Positions 1 to 12,505 of a DNA stretch of 64,000 nt are shown piece by piece. Source of the stretch: Hanleya hanleyi (Eukaryota; Mollusca; Polyplacophora; Lepidopleurida; Hanleyidae); contig JAVTVY010037342.1 in the NCBI GenBank assembly GCA_036873755.1, forward strand, positions 103,207 through 167,206. Direction: 5' to 3'. Position 1 is the stretch's first letter, and each line of letters opens with the position of its first letter. The position numbers and the translations under genes are program-made. A model generated the notes under the pieces. It saw nothing but the letters and a program-made list of their open reading frames with translations, was not told the DNA's origin and made no database searches.

Positions 1-3000
1 GGTGGTGGCGGTGGTGGCAGTGGTGGCGGACGTGGCGGCGGACGTGGAGGCGGTGAGTAATTTGTATACCCAAATATTGGAGGGGGGGGGGGGGAATAAA
101 GAGTTGACAAAGTTACATGGAGCTTTACTGTTCCTCGCATGAATGCCTTAACTATTTTATTGCATGGGGTGAGAGAATTACGGTTCTCCACAAATGTAAA
201 ATCTGTATTGCCTCACAAGATGGAATATTTGTGGTATTCATAAGGAAAATGGATTGCTGCGAATTATGTAAGTGGATTTGACATGATTGATATCTTCTTC
301 CTAATATCTCAGTAGATGGGTAATAATAAGTAGAATTGTTTATATCTGCAAAGATGTATATGCCTAATTATAAATGTTTAACACTGAATAATCACATTCA
401 CAGAATTCAAATAATTATCAGTTTGGGATTGGATGAAATCGATTATTTGCCCGTCAAATTCATCAATGTTAATGTCACTGGAAGAATATATTTTGGCTAG
501 TGCCATGGCTGGTCTATAATTGTTTTGTCGCTGGTCTACAAATTTCTTCTCTTTCCAATGAAAAACTTTGTTTCGCCGATGTTAATTGGATTGTTTCTGT
601 CTGCAGGCCGTGGTCGTGGTGGTGGGGGCTTTGATGGTGGAGACAGGGGCCGAGGAGGTGGTGGTGGTAAGTTTGCCTAATGTTGTATATCGGGTCAAAC
701 AATTACACAAAAAATATGCTAAACAGCTTCTCCCAATAATTGGGATGTGGATTTGTTAGCGACTCTCAAGGTGTATTTGATAATGAATGTACTACCAGGA
801 CTTTGCATTGGCAAACATGTGACTGTTTGTGCGCAAGTAGTCCTTTGAGTAATTTGAGACGTAATAATTCCCGATGTAGTTATGGTCTGTGAAAATTGAA
901 ACCCAATACCTTTCACCCCATATAGAATCTTTATAGTATGGTATTATGGTCCGATGGCTTTGTTGATTCGACAGACATATAATACATTTTCATTTTATGC
1001 TTGCTTGTGTATACCCTTGGTCAATTGTGGCTGAAGGATATTGTCGTCGTCTCTCTGTCCATCTTTGAAGTTGTCACGATATCTCTTGAAGGACTGGCAA
1101 GGCTTTCTAAATTCACACGACAGTTGCATCTGGCAATGGACCTATCAAAGATGACCAACCCTGACCTATTTTTTGTTTAGGTCAAACTCTATCTTAATAA
1201 TAGATTTGGTACTTTGAGCATTACTCTCTACAGATTAAAGCTTTCTACCAAAGGGACAACTGCTTATTGACCAGAACTCCATTTAAGATGACTGAATTTG
1301 ATGTATGTTTTGTTAGCACAGGTCTTGGAAGGATTAGACTTCTAAATCGAAAGTACAGCTGGTCATGGATCAGAAATTCTTTGAACAGGACTAACTTTGA
1401 CCTATTTTTTCTAGCTCAAGTAATATGGTAATGAAGTTAACGCAATACCTCGTGAAGCTTCAGAGCTAGTTTTTTCTGGATTTACATCTCGTACAAATCT
1501 ATATATTGATCGCAACCCTATTGAATTTGACTTGATCTCTCGAAGGTGGAAAAAAAAAAATTGAAAGTAGGTTTGCCTAGCATTTGTTCTTGAACTAGTG
1601 GCATACTGCAGATCAGTCTTGGCCTATGTTCAAGATCAAACTTCATGAGAAAGTGGGTTCAGTGATGTTAATGCAATCTTTTGATAGATTACTGATAGCC
1701 TTTCCAGATTTATACTGCATATATAACTGGTTATTAAACAGAACCATGTCAAGGATGGCTGACCTTGACTTCAATAAAGGGTTAATGACCAAATTCAATT
1801 CAACAGGGTTTCTGGACCTATTGGTCTATTCTGTTGATTTCTTTCTTGTGCCCTGTAACCTTACGTACGATTGCCATTGTTATACTAGGTGGTGGTGGAC
1901 CTGGCAGACAAGGAGACTGGACCTGCCCAGATGAGTAAGTATATTTCGATCCTTTGTAGGACTGAAAAAATAGGATTATTTTTGATTTGTAGTTAAAAAC
2001 TGCTCTGGAAAATATTTCCTAAAACCTACCACATCTAACTTTTTTGCTGCCAAATGAAGGCCTTGTCCTGTAGATTTGTTTTCATAAATAAGTATTACAA
2101 CAATGTATAGCCAAGAGTCCCCCTGTGGCAAACTTGTCCTTAGAATCCATTTGTGCTACAGAGGAGTTTTACGAATAACAATATATATGTAACTCCGAAG
2201 AATGATATCATGGTTATAATGATCTATATTGAAATATAGATCATTATAACCATGATATCATTCTTCGGAGTTAAATGTATATTGTTCTTAGAACTCTCAA
2301 ATTCCTTTTTACCCTTCGACCAAAATTGCCCTAGGGATATTGACATTGTCATGCACCTGCATCCATCTGTGATTAGTGGGAACAAAAAAAATCAAATACA
2401 TCAGTTACACGATATATTGGGCTTAGACTAAGCATGTATCCTGTCAGAATTGTCCGGTCCAGATAAATAAACAATTGATTTGGAAGGTTTTTTCTTCATA
2501 ATCCTGGTCTTCAGTGCTAGGACAGGCTATCATTGTGGGATGTTTATTCTATTTTAGGAAATGTGGAAATAGTAATTTCAGCTGGAGGAATGAATGTAAC
2601 ATGTGCCACTCTCCCAGGCCTGAAGGAGAAGGTGGTTCAGACAGTGATGATGGTAGGTCTGCTATGTTCTAACCAAAGTTGGTAAACACCTGGCAGATAA
2701 GACATTACCATTTCAACCTTCCACTCTTTTTGTCCATAAGATAGTCAAACATGTCCAGCTAATCATATTGTAGTTAGTGATTATCGTCACTATATGGCAG
2801 AAATAGCGCTGAACGCGACGTTAAACCCTAACTCGCTCACTCTTGTCCATAAGATCCATGATAACAAGCCCTTATGAATCTCTTCCTGATCTTGCAGCTT
2901 CTCGAGATTGCAGGTTCTAATGCAATTGCCACTCATTGTCACACTTCTTAAAGAACTTTTACCCTCTGCTCAAGATAAGTTAAAGAATAATTGTATTTAA

Positions 3001-3650
3001 AGAATGATTGTATTTTCAGGCACAATGTCGCTCTTTTTCTAAGGATTGGTTTGAAGTAATTGTCAACATATTCGTAACGCTGTTCTTCCCTTTGGACAGG
3101 TGGTCGTCGTGGTGGTCGCGGAGGTCGAGGTGGCAGAGGGTTTGGCGGTCGAGGTTATGGTGACCGTGGTGGATCAGGCGGCCGAGGTGGTTACGGTGGA
3201 CGAGGCGGGTTTGGTGACCGGGGTGGGAGAGGTGGAGGCTTCCGTGGCGGTCCCAGAGGAGGATTTGGTGACCGAGGCGGTCGTGGCGGCAGAGGAGGGT
3301 TAGTAATGTTACTTCAACTTCTCAAAGATAAATTTCTTAAAAATTAACTTGAACCTGAAAAAATCAACAGCCACTTATAACGAGTAATAACATCCTCCGA
3401 CTCGAGCTTGATCAAGCTCTTTTCAATCCAAGTTTTCCTTTCCTTTATACATCACTTTGAACCTCGTGATCATTTTATTGCTGCACTGCCACATTGAATT
3501 TGAGCATTTCTGTCAACCTTGCATGTAAGGTGTGGTACTATTGGTTCCTGATGATGGAGTTTATTGTATCAAACATCTTATTTGAATTCCTGTTCTATTT
3601 TTTTCAGTCGTGATGACCGAGGAGGTGACAGGAGGCCAAGACCTTATTAA
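1..3650 (+). CDS. FUS: FET-family RNA-binding protein (FUS/EWSR1/TAF15/cabeza type), 3' part, six exons
   Basis: Exons are 1-52, 607-666, 1889-1934, 2558-2652, 3100-3298 and 3608-3650. All introns are GT-AG and the phases keep one frame of 164 residues before TAA. In order, the protein shows Gly/Arg-Gly-Gly repeats, a RanBP2-type zinc finger split between exons 3 and 4 (GDWTCPD then [15 protein letters not shown], with the W-x-C...C-x-N...C-x2-C spacing), an acidic linker, a long RGG/YGDRGG exon, and a C-terminal PY-type nuclear import signal ending DRRPRPY. FET proteins bind RNA and single-stranded DNA and couple transcription to splicing. The N-terminal low-complexity part and the RRM lie outside the window. 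Which vertebrate paralogue is closest cannot be told; invertebrates usually carry a single FET gene. The first intron has a poly-G run near 82-93. Confidence in the family is very high. Confidence 0.95.
1130..1850. repeat. Degenerate GACCTATTTT repeat inside a FET intron
   Basis: The 667-1888 intron contains diverged copies of the unit that forms the array at 5080-6240: a 'gatgac...ctgacctatttttt...aggtcaaa' core near 1150, 1285, 1390 and 1750, plus fragments resembling 'accagaactcc'. These are relics of that dispersed family, not coding sequence. Confidence 0.6.
2191..2272. repeat. Perfect 40-bp inverted repeat with a 2-base loop
   Basis: 2191-2230 is exactly the reverse complement of 2233-2272, with only GA between the arms. 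Weaker complementarity extends outwards (acaatat...atattgt). It lies in the FET intron between exons 3 and 4. Such perfection suggests a recent foldback insertion or ongoing arm homogenisation. In RNA it would form a long hairpin. Confidence 0.95.
2785..2850 (+). repeat. SINE 3' tail fragment
   Basis: The stretch 'ggcagaaatagcgctgaacg' followed by GCGACGTTAAA and an actcgctcactc tail matches the tails at 14465-14526, 14722-14816 and 43010-43090. This tail type is characteristic of molluscan SINEs. Confidence 0.65.
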
Positions 3651-3931
3651 ACAGCTCGATTTTAAGGTTTTAAACTACCCTATCTTGTCGTCGTGGAGAA
3701 CTCAATATTTTGGACAAGGTGGTTTATCTGTTAAAAATTGTTGACTACGATCGTAACTATGTATTAATAGGTGTGGCTCGTGTATCACAACTGATTCCAT
3801 ATGGACAAACTACAGCCAATGATCTGTACACTGTAATGTTGAGCATCATTCATCCTTCATCTTATCATCAACATCATGTCTCATCCTCTCATCTCATTTA
3901 ATGTCAACAATTTTGTGATGTGGTTGTCTTT

Positions 3932-3951
3932 AATAAACTATGGAAAATAAA
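3932..3951 (+). terminator. Polyadenylation signals of the FET gene
   Basis: Two AATAAA hexamers (3932-3937 and 3946-3951) lie about 280-300 bases after the FET stop codon on the same strand. They mark the likely end of the 3' UTR. Confidence 0.7.
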
Positions 3952-4690
3952 ACCGGGAGACTTCTGTTTATTGTGTCGCCACGAATACTATTGGGGTTGA
4001 CCGTCACAAATGCGACGGTCAGTTCTGTCCCTCTGTTAACATGTCATGCGATATCTACAGTTTCAGTTTATGCATTGGTTCCAGGTTGGGGACAAAGAAG
4101 AACACTTTTCATTCTGAGGTTAAGGTGAAGGTCACTGTGGCCCAAAAATGTGAAAATTGGATCCGTTGAAAATTTTAAATAATTTTGTGCTATGAAAGTG
4201 GTTTACTTTTTGCACTGTCACCTGACCTCCTGAACCTCAACATTGTCTGGATGATATATTGAGTTGTCATTCGCTACTGTATCGTCAGTAATGATTCAAC
4301 AAATATCCCGTTTTGCCAAATCTCTTCACAGGGCCATTGTCCAGAAGATGCCAAAGAGGCCTATTGATTTGAGGTCCCATAGCACCCAGAAAATGTATAT
4401 CGAACCTTGCTTGAACTCGTCAAAACTCCGAAGAAACGTATCTATTTGAGGTCAAAGTATTGGCAGTACAAAACTGAATCCAGCTCTGGACTCTCCAGTT
4501 GGCATTCACCAAGTGTAGTGAAACTTCTCAAGTGAACAGATTTGTCAAGCAGTTGAATTTAACCTTCTCAACTAAAAGGTTAGGGATGTCGCTGAGGATG
4601 GAGCTATTTGGGAGCCACAGGTCCAGATCGCACTATGCCAGAACCAGTTATTTTAGCCTTGTTTAAATATCTCTGGTTTGTGAAAGTTCA
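3952..4690. other. Intergenic stretch, no gene seen
   Basis: Only short frames with no recognisable motif. Some phrases such as 'tttgaggtca' resemble decayed members of the neighbouring repeat family. Confidence 0.6.
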
Positions 4691-4694
4691 GTTT

Positions 4695-5060
4695 TTATGC
4701 GCCTGTCAAAAGGTGGACGTATTATGTGATGGCGGTTTCTGTCCGCCCGCTCGTCCCTCCTTTTCTGTCTGTCGGACATTTTTCTATCTACAGTTCCAAT
4801 TTTTGGTGAGTGGATACCCTACGGGGAGACTGTCGCGTACCAAAATGAAGGTCGAGGTCAAAGGTCATTGGCCTAAAAAAACGGAAATCACTGAAGTTTC
4901 CGGTCTATATCTGTGAACATTTTCTATCCACAGTTGCAATTTTTTGTGAGTGGATACATTAGGTGGAGACGATGTGTCGTGTACCAAAATTGAAGTCTAG
5001 GTCAGAGGGCAAAGGTCACTTGCCTAAAATCAGGAAATCATTGATCATGGATGGTTTTTA
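4695..5060 (+). repeat. CCGTCC module and first ERE-type satellite units
   Basis: It begins with a 'tgcgcctgtcaaaaggtgga' type GC-rich hairpin followed by CCGTCC-like repeats. Units of 'gagtggata...gtaccaaaat...aggtcaaaggtca' follow. The same module heads the arrays at 6898 and 23209 and, reversed, ends the array at 12500. Confidence 0.75.
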
Positions 5061-5079
5061 CCCCTCGGGCAAGGGTATT

Positions 5080-6240
5080 TCCGTCTGTCTGTCCATCTTT
5101 CTTGTGAACACGATATCTCAAGAAGAATTATAGCCAGGCATTGTGAATTCATACCACATATGTATTGGGTGAAGGGTCAGAAGCCTATTAAAAATGACTG
5201 ACCTTGACCTATTTTATCAAGGTCAAATTCTAGTATTTGCTATATTTTTGGAAGAATTAAAGCTAGGGTCTCCAAATTCATATTACATATGCAACTCGTG
5301 ATTGACTAGAAGTCTATCCCAGTTGACTGACCTTGACCTATTTTTTATAGGTCATATACTGTTTATTGTGATATAAGATGAAGAAATAAAACTAGGCTTT
5401 CCAAATTAATACTATATATACATCTGGCGAAGGTCCAGAGGTGTACTGAAGATGACTGACCTTGACCTATTTTATCAAGGTCAAATTATAGTATTTGCTA
5501 TATTTTTTTAAGGATTGAAGCTAGGGTCTCCAAATTCATATTACTTATGTAACTGGTGATTGGCTAGAAGCCTATCCCAGTTGACTGACCTTGACCTATT
5601 TTTTCAATGTCGTATACGGTTTATTATGGTCTAACATGAAATATATCCATGGTTTCCAAATTGATACTATGTATACACCTGGTGAAGGACCAGAGGTGTA
5701 CTGAAGATGACTAACCTTGACCTATTTTATCAAGGTCAAATTTTAGTATTTGCTATATTTTTGGAAGGATTGAAGCTGGGGTCTCCAAATTCATATTACT
5801 CATACAACTCGTGACTGACTAGAAGCCTATCCCAGTTGACTGACCTCGACCTATTTTTTATAGGTCATATACTGTTTATTATGGTCTAACATGAAGAATA
5901 TAGCTAGGCTTTTCAAATTAATACCATGTGTACATCTGGTGATGCTCCAAAGGTATGCTGAAGATGGCTGACCTTGACCTATTTTATCCAAGTCAGATTC
6001 TGTTTAGTACAATATTCTATGAAAGATTATATCTACATTATACAAATTTATATCACTTATGGCTGGACCTGAAGACATGAAGAATATCACTGACCTTGAC
6101 CTATTTTTAAAAGGCCAAATTCTATATGTTAAGTTTAAGATCTCCAAATTCATGTTCCCTATGCGATTAGAATTGACTTCAAAATTTTTGAAGATGGCTG
6201 ACCTTGATCTATATTTCCAAGATAAAATTACTTGATTGGA
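5080..6240 (+). repeat. ~257-bp satellite array made of two half-units
   Basis: The phrase 'gaccttgacctattttatca' recurs near 5200, 5457 and 5711. The alternate half-unit 'gaccttgacctatttttta' recurs near 5325, 5583 and 5840. The full period is therefore about 257 bp, with two related ~128 bp halves. Copies degrade towards 6240. Each half carries TGACCTTGACCT, a direct repeat of nuclear-receptor half sites. Confidence 0.85.
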
Positions 6241-6897
6241 TTATAAGCTTTTTAAAAGAGTATATTTAGAGCTAAGAATTCGGTCATGCTCTACCAGAAC
6301 CTCCGGCCTTGGCAAAAGCTGAACTACAGTCAACCCTAGTAGATCACATTTTTGTTATCTAGTTCTAAAAATACACTGATGATGTTATACAATGCAGGAT
6401 TGCTGGGTGTAGACAATAACTGATAGCCGAGGGGTATTGAAGCCCATGGGCTATTTTCTATCTACAGTTCTAATTTTTGGTGAGTGGATGCCCTAGGGGT
6501 GAACGATGTGTTGCATACCAAATGCAGGTCGAGGTCCGTGTGACCGAAAAATCAGGAAATCATTAAAAAAAAATCATTTTTTGTGAGTGGGTTCAGGATG
6601 AAATGAAGTGTCGCATATCAAACAAGAGCCCAAGGGGCTTTAATATACGCCCATATGGAATTACACTGGTCCGAATTTCAAGGTTGTTTGATGGTCTTGA
6701 TCCCAATTGGTAGCTAGCAATCCAGAGGTCTACGATTTTGTGCAACTGAGAATGTAACGTATATATCACAAGTTATATTGAATGCTAAACTAAAATGGGC
6801 TTAACTCTTGGTAACTAGATGACGTTGAAAAAAGAGCGGAGAGCTTACATATCCCACACAGAAATTGACAATCGAACACGAGAAAATAGTAGTTTTT

Positions 6898-8400
6898 ATA
6901 CGCCCGCCAAAAGGCGGACGTATTATGTGATGGCGGTTTCCGTCCGTCCGTCTGTCCGTCCCCCGTGTCCGGTCTATATCTGAGACAGTTTTCTATCTAC
7001 AGTTCTAATTTTTGGTGAGTGGATACCCTACGGGGAGACGGTGTGTCGCGTACCAAAATGGAGGTCAAGGTCGGGTCAAAGGTCACTGGCCTAAAAAACA
7101 GGAAATCACTGAAGTGTTCGTGTCCGGTCTATATCTGTGAACCTTTTCTATCGACAGTTGCAATTTTTTGTGAGTGGATACGCTACGTGGAGACTGTGTC
7201 GTGTACCAAAATTGAGGTCGATGTCAGAGGTCAAAGGTCACTGTTGCCTAAAATCAGGAAATCATTGATCATTGACCGTTTTTACCCCTCGAGCAGATTC
7301 TGCCCGAGCGGTATTGTCGTTGCCTCCGTCGTCTGTCCGTCCGTCCGTCTGTCCATCATATCATTGTAAACGCATTATCTCAAAAAGTCCTTCACTTACA
7401 ACAATGAAACTTCATACAGTTGTTTAATACAGCCAGTACCAGAAGCCTATTGAAAGTCTGTGCCATGGGATGTGTTTTTCAGGAGTTCACACAAACCTGT
7501 GTGGATTGCTGTGAATAGACAGTAATCGTTCGACTACATCTACTATAGGTAATCACTGCTCTATTGCTATATTGTTTTGTCTGTCTATGATCTATATCAT
7601 ACAGGTAAAATTATGCCCACCCCAAATATGCGAGTTGTTGGGGTCAGCAACCTTATTTCCACAATTGCTCTGGGCCCGGCCCGAGGGGTCCCGATGGCGA
7701 CAGCCACATGTCTATCTACAGTTCTAATTTTTGATGAGTGAATGCCCTAGGGGGGAATGATGTGTTTCATACCAAATGTAGGTCTAGGTCAGAGGTCAAA
7801 GGTCAGAGAGACCGAAAAATCGGGAAATCAATAAAAATTTCTAATTTTTTGTGAGTGGATTCAGTAGGGAGAAATGAAGTGTCGCATACCAAAATATAGG
7901 TCAAGGTCAAAGGTCAAAGGTCACTGTGACTCAAAAATCAGGAAATAATTAAAACTAACTTTTTTGTGTCCGTAGATACATTAGGGGGACACGATGTGTC
8001 ACATACCAAAATGTAGGTCAACGGTCAAAAATCGTGAAATTGTTAAAAATCATGATTTTTTATGTCCATTGAGAAATTATGGGGAGATGGTTTGTCATGT
8101 ACCAAAATTTAGGTCAAGGTCAATAGTCAAGGTCACTGACCCCAGAATCAAGTAATCTTCGATTTTTTTTTTTTTTGTCAGTAGATACATTAGGGGGACA
8201 TGTGTCACGCACCAAAATGTAGGTCAAGGTCACTGTGACCCCAAAATCATGAAATTCATAAAAAATCATGAATTTTTGTGCCCACTGATACATTGACAGA
8301 AGACGAGGTGTCGTGTATCAAAATTTAGGTCAACGGTCAAGGTCACGGACTCGAAAATCAGCAAATCATTAGTCACATTTTCATATGCCTGTCGAAGACG
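6898..8400 (+). repeat. ERE-type satellite array, forward orientation
   Basis: Units of roughly 130-150 bp share the order 'gtagatacattagggggaca', 'cgatgtgtcacataccaaaa', 'aggtcaaggtcaaaggtca', 'ctgtgacc..aaaatca.gaaat'. A perfect GGTCAnnnTGACC palindrome is at 8228-8240. Units are present but degraded before 7690. Confidence 0.85.
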
Positions 8401-10218
8401 AGGTCATGTAATGCGATGTTTCTTTCTGTCCATTCATCCATTAACATTTGTTGTCCATGCGATATCTCTAGTTTCAAGGTATGGAGTGGTATCAAATACC
8501 TCACTCGCATGGTGAAGAGGAGCCATACATCAAAGGTCAAGGTCAAGGCCATACATCAATTTATCAAAGGTCCAGGTCACAGTCCCCCAAAACTGAATCA
8601 AGTTTAGCTGACTATATGTGTTAGGTTTGAATATTCAGAGGTCTCTCCCCTAATGTATACAGCATTTGTCCTGTGGTGTTGTCTCCCATGTTTGAAACAG
8701 CTACATTTTGTTGAACTGTTGTGAAACATGGCAGTGTGACTAACGTCACAAGTACAGTAGGCATTAGGACTCGAACGCGAACTGAACTCTTGGAAATCCC
8801 CACCCCCAGTTGAAATCCTGCCTATATTAAGATGGGCACCGCCCAAGTCAGAATCGCCAGTGATTTTCATCAAAATCACCAGAAATTTTCATCAAAAGTA
8901 GGTCAGCTCAGAACTTGTTGGTAACAGTCTCCTAATGCGCCTTCATTCCAAAATAAATAACACTCGCCGATTTAATTTTACAATTTTTTAATTAAAGGAA
9001 ACAGATTGAATAATATAGGTTCAGTAGATTTCAAGCTTTACGTGTGAAAATACATTTACATCTCTTTAATGGTATTCAGTGCCCTTGTACAGGATTAAAA
9101 CAACTTTTTGAATCACATTATTTTCCCAACAATACAACAAATTTTTATATATAGTACTATAGTAGAAAGGTAGCATTTTATGTAGTTTACGGTAATCCAA
9201 CTCGAGACCAACACCTTCTATGCACAAGATAATAATGATTCTATGTCATTCTCCTGAGCATAACCGGTACAAAGACGAATAAATAGCGTCTCTACATCAC
9301 GTTGTTATCTAGATATATGAGACAACACATTTTGGGCATCGGCAATCTGATGAATGTACTATTCCGGTTTTCTTGTTTCACATTATATTCTATGGCGGTT
9401 GATCGGTGATTTTCTTCATTGATAAACGTTAAACCACCTAGCTTTAACTAATTCTGCTAGGCTGTCTTCATTCAGACTGTACAGCCTACACAGTCCACAG
9501 AAAATACACCGCACATTCTTGTACTCCCAGCCTTATCACATTTGATGGCAAGTTTAGCGGGCTGTTTAATGTCTAAGCTAGGAAATGTTCCAGGGTAGTT
9601 GACAGGCATGCAATAATATACTATAGTATCTGCTATACAGGACACCGACCACTGTAATTTGATGTGACAAGCAGCAGAGTAGAAACCAGCCTTATCTCAG
9701 TGGGCTTGGATATAAATCACTGTTAAAAACCACAAGGCTCGGATAGAGCCTCTCTCTGTGTTTGTTCCAAGGACAAGCCTTAATGACTTTTAAATCCACT
9801 GATAAGGAGGTCCCCTGGCTCCATGGTCATAAAAGGAACATGATACTGTTAAAGGCCACATGGATGGTATGTATCTATAACAATATACTGAAGTGTTAAT
9901 TATAAATCTAATTTTAATCAAAATTATTTCAGATCAGAACTTGCTGGTAACAATGCCCTAATGCACGTTCATGCCAAAAATCAAGGTTCAAATGTCAACG
10001 GTTCTCCTTATTTTGCCGACGAAAGGATTCGGATGGACTGACTGACTGACTGACTCACTCATTACCGGACAATTTGCGATCTGTAGCCTACTTCGTAGGA
10101 ATTTAACGGGGAGAGGGATCCTTTATGAACTTCATACCTGTTTATCAACTCAAGAACAATAGTTTACTTCATCACTTTCTTCTTCCTTCGTGAAAAATTC
10201 TGTCGTCTGAAAGAAATC
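8401..10218. other. Interior of the composite element, no gene seen
   Basis: 8370-8720 is the reverse complement of about 10650-11000 and also matches 13400-13690 and 24050-24370. Beyond that there is AT-rich unique-looking sequence and a (GACT)n run near 10033-10060. Frames here follow the repeats and show no protein motif. Confidence 0.6.
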
Positions 10219-10779
10219 CGTTTGCAGGAAAACTACTATTTTCTTGTGGTTGACTATTGTCGATTTCAGTGTTGGATATGTGACCCCTCGGTTCTTGCTC
10301 CACGGTCAACTAGTTTCCAAGAGTTAAGCTCATTTTAGTTTATCATTCAATTTTAGATGTGATATATGTTACATTCTCAGAAGCACAAAAGTGCAGACCT
10401 TTCTCTGGATTGCTAGCTACCAATTGGAATCAAGGCTATTAAGCAACCTTGAAATTTGGACCAATGTAATTCCAGATATACGGGCGTATATTGAAGCCCC
10501 TTGGGCTCTTGTTGTTCAAATGGATTCCTTTCAGGCGAGAAAATTGTCCTGAAGAAAATGTGGAGAAATTCATGAAGTAAACCTTTGTCCTGGAGTTAAT
10601 AAACATAAGACTCCTCTCCCCGTTAAATTAGTGAATCTATGGTTTTTATTTCATAGCAGTTTAACTAAATGTAGCTGCTTCTTATATGTATTAAATCTGG
10701 GAGACAACTCCAAAAAACAGATGCCATATACATGTAGGTGAGAACTCTGAATATTCCAACCTAAGAGTCGGCTAAACTT

Positions 10780-12505
10780 GATTCAGTTTTGGGGGACTGA
10801 ACTTGACCTTGACGAATTGATCTCAAAATGAATATGGCTCCTGTTTGCCATGCGAGTAAGGTATACCCAAAGTTTGGTACCAATCCATACCTTGAAACTA
10901 GAGATTAGGCATGGACAACGATTGTTAATGGACGAATTGACAGAATGCAACATCGCATTACACGACCACGAAAGGCATGAAAATGTGACTTTTAATGATT
11001 TCTTGATTTTGGGGTCAGTGACCTTGACCTTTGACCCACATTTTGGTATATAACCTGCCTCCAATGTATCGGTCACAACAAAAAAGTTATTTTTAAAGAT
11101 TTGGAGGGCCTCTTGGAAGATCCGTTTTGTACTGATTGAGTTACCCTCAATAAATACAGATTTATATATACATTGATTTTGGGGTCGGTGACCTTGACCT
11201 TAATTTTGGTACATGACCCATTGTGTTCCCCCAATGTATAAAAACATTTACTACGGACACAAATCATGATTTTTAACAATTTCATAATTTTCTGGGTCCT
11301 TGACCTTCGGCCTTGACCTACTTTTTGGTACATGACGCATGTCCCCCTAATTTATCTACTGACAAAAAAGTTATTTTAATATTTTCCTGATTTTGGGGTC
11401 ACTGACATTTGACCTTGACCTAAATGTTGGTACATGAGAAATTGTCTCCCTTCATATATCGATGAAAACAAAAAAAATCATGATTTTTAACAATTTCATG
11501 ATTTGGGGGTCATTGACCTTGAACTTTGACCTTGGCCTACATTTTGGTAGGAGACGCATCATGTCCCTCTAATGTATCGGAAAAAAAATATATTTTTAAA
11601 GATTTCTTGATTCTGTGTACACAGTGACCTTGACTATTGACCTTGACCTAAATTTTGGTACTTGAGAAATCGTCTCCCCTTTATATATCATTGGACACAA
11701 TTTTTTTTAACAATACGATTTGGGGGTCACAGTGACCTTGACCTACATTTTGGTATGTGATGCATCGTGTCATGTTTGTATCTTCTGACACAAAAAGTTA
11801 TTTTTGATATTTTCCTGATTTTGGGGTCTTTAACCTTCGACCTTGACCTAATTGTTGGTATGTGACAATTCATTTTCCCCCTACTGAATCCACTCACAAA
11901 AAATTAGAAATTTTTAATGATTTCCTGATTTATTGGTCACACTGACCTTTGACCTCTGACCTCGACCTACATTTGGTATGCAACACCTGGTTCCCCACTA
12001 GAGCATCCACTCACGAAAAATTAGAACTGTAGGTAGAAAACTGTCAATCAAGGATTTTCTGAGTTTTAGGCAACAGTGACCTTGATATCTGACCTCGACC
12101 TCAATTTCGGTACTCGACACATCGTCTTCACCTAGTGTATCCACTCACAAAAAATTGCAACTGTGGACAGAAAACGTTCACAGATAGATCGGACACGAAC
12201 ACTTCAGTGATTTCCTGTTTTTCAGGCCAGTATTCGACACATCGTCTTACCTAGTGTATCCACTCACAAAAAATTGCAACTGTGGACAGAAAACGTTCAG
12301 ATAGACCGGACACGAACACTTCAGTGATTTTCTGTTTTTCAGGCCAGTGATCTCTGACCTCGACCTTCATTTTGGTACGTGACACATCGTCTCCCCGTAG
12401 GGTATCCACTCACCCAAAATTGGAACTGCAGACGGAGAACTGTCCCAGATATAGACCAGACACGAGGGACGGACAGACGGACGGACACACGGGCGTATAA
12501 AAATA
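10780..12505 (-). repeat. ERE-type satellite array, reverse orientation
   Basis: The same units as the 6898 array run on the opposite strand (TGACCTTGACCT, 'ttttggtacatgac', 'tccccctaatgtatc'). The array ends with the reversed CCGTCC module near 12460-12505. Perfect GGTCAnnnTGACC cores lie at 11725-11737 and 11935-11947. Confidence 0.85.

Larger units (their letters stand above)
6621..10513. mobile_element. Composite element with ~280-bp terminal inverted repeats
   Basis: The left end 6621-6897 is the imperfect reverse complement of 10219-10513. Both outer ends read aacaagagcccaaggggct into the element, and both share 'tagctaccaattgg' and 'gtgatatat.cgttacatt' internally. The interior holds the CCGTCC module (6898-7000) and an ERE-type satellite array (about 7690-8370). 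No transposase frame is visible, so it is non-autonomous or decayed. A clean target-site duplication was not identified. Confidence 0.7.
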
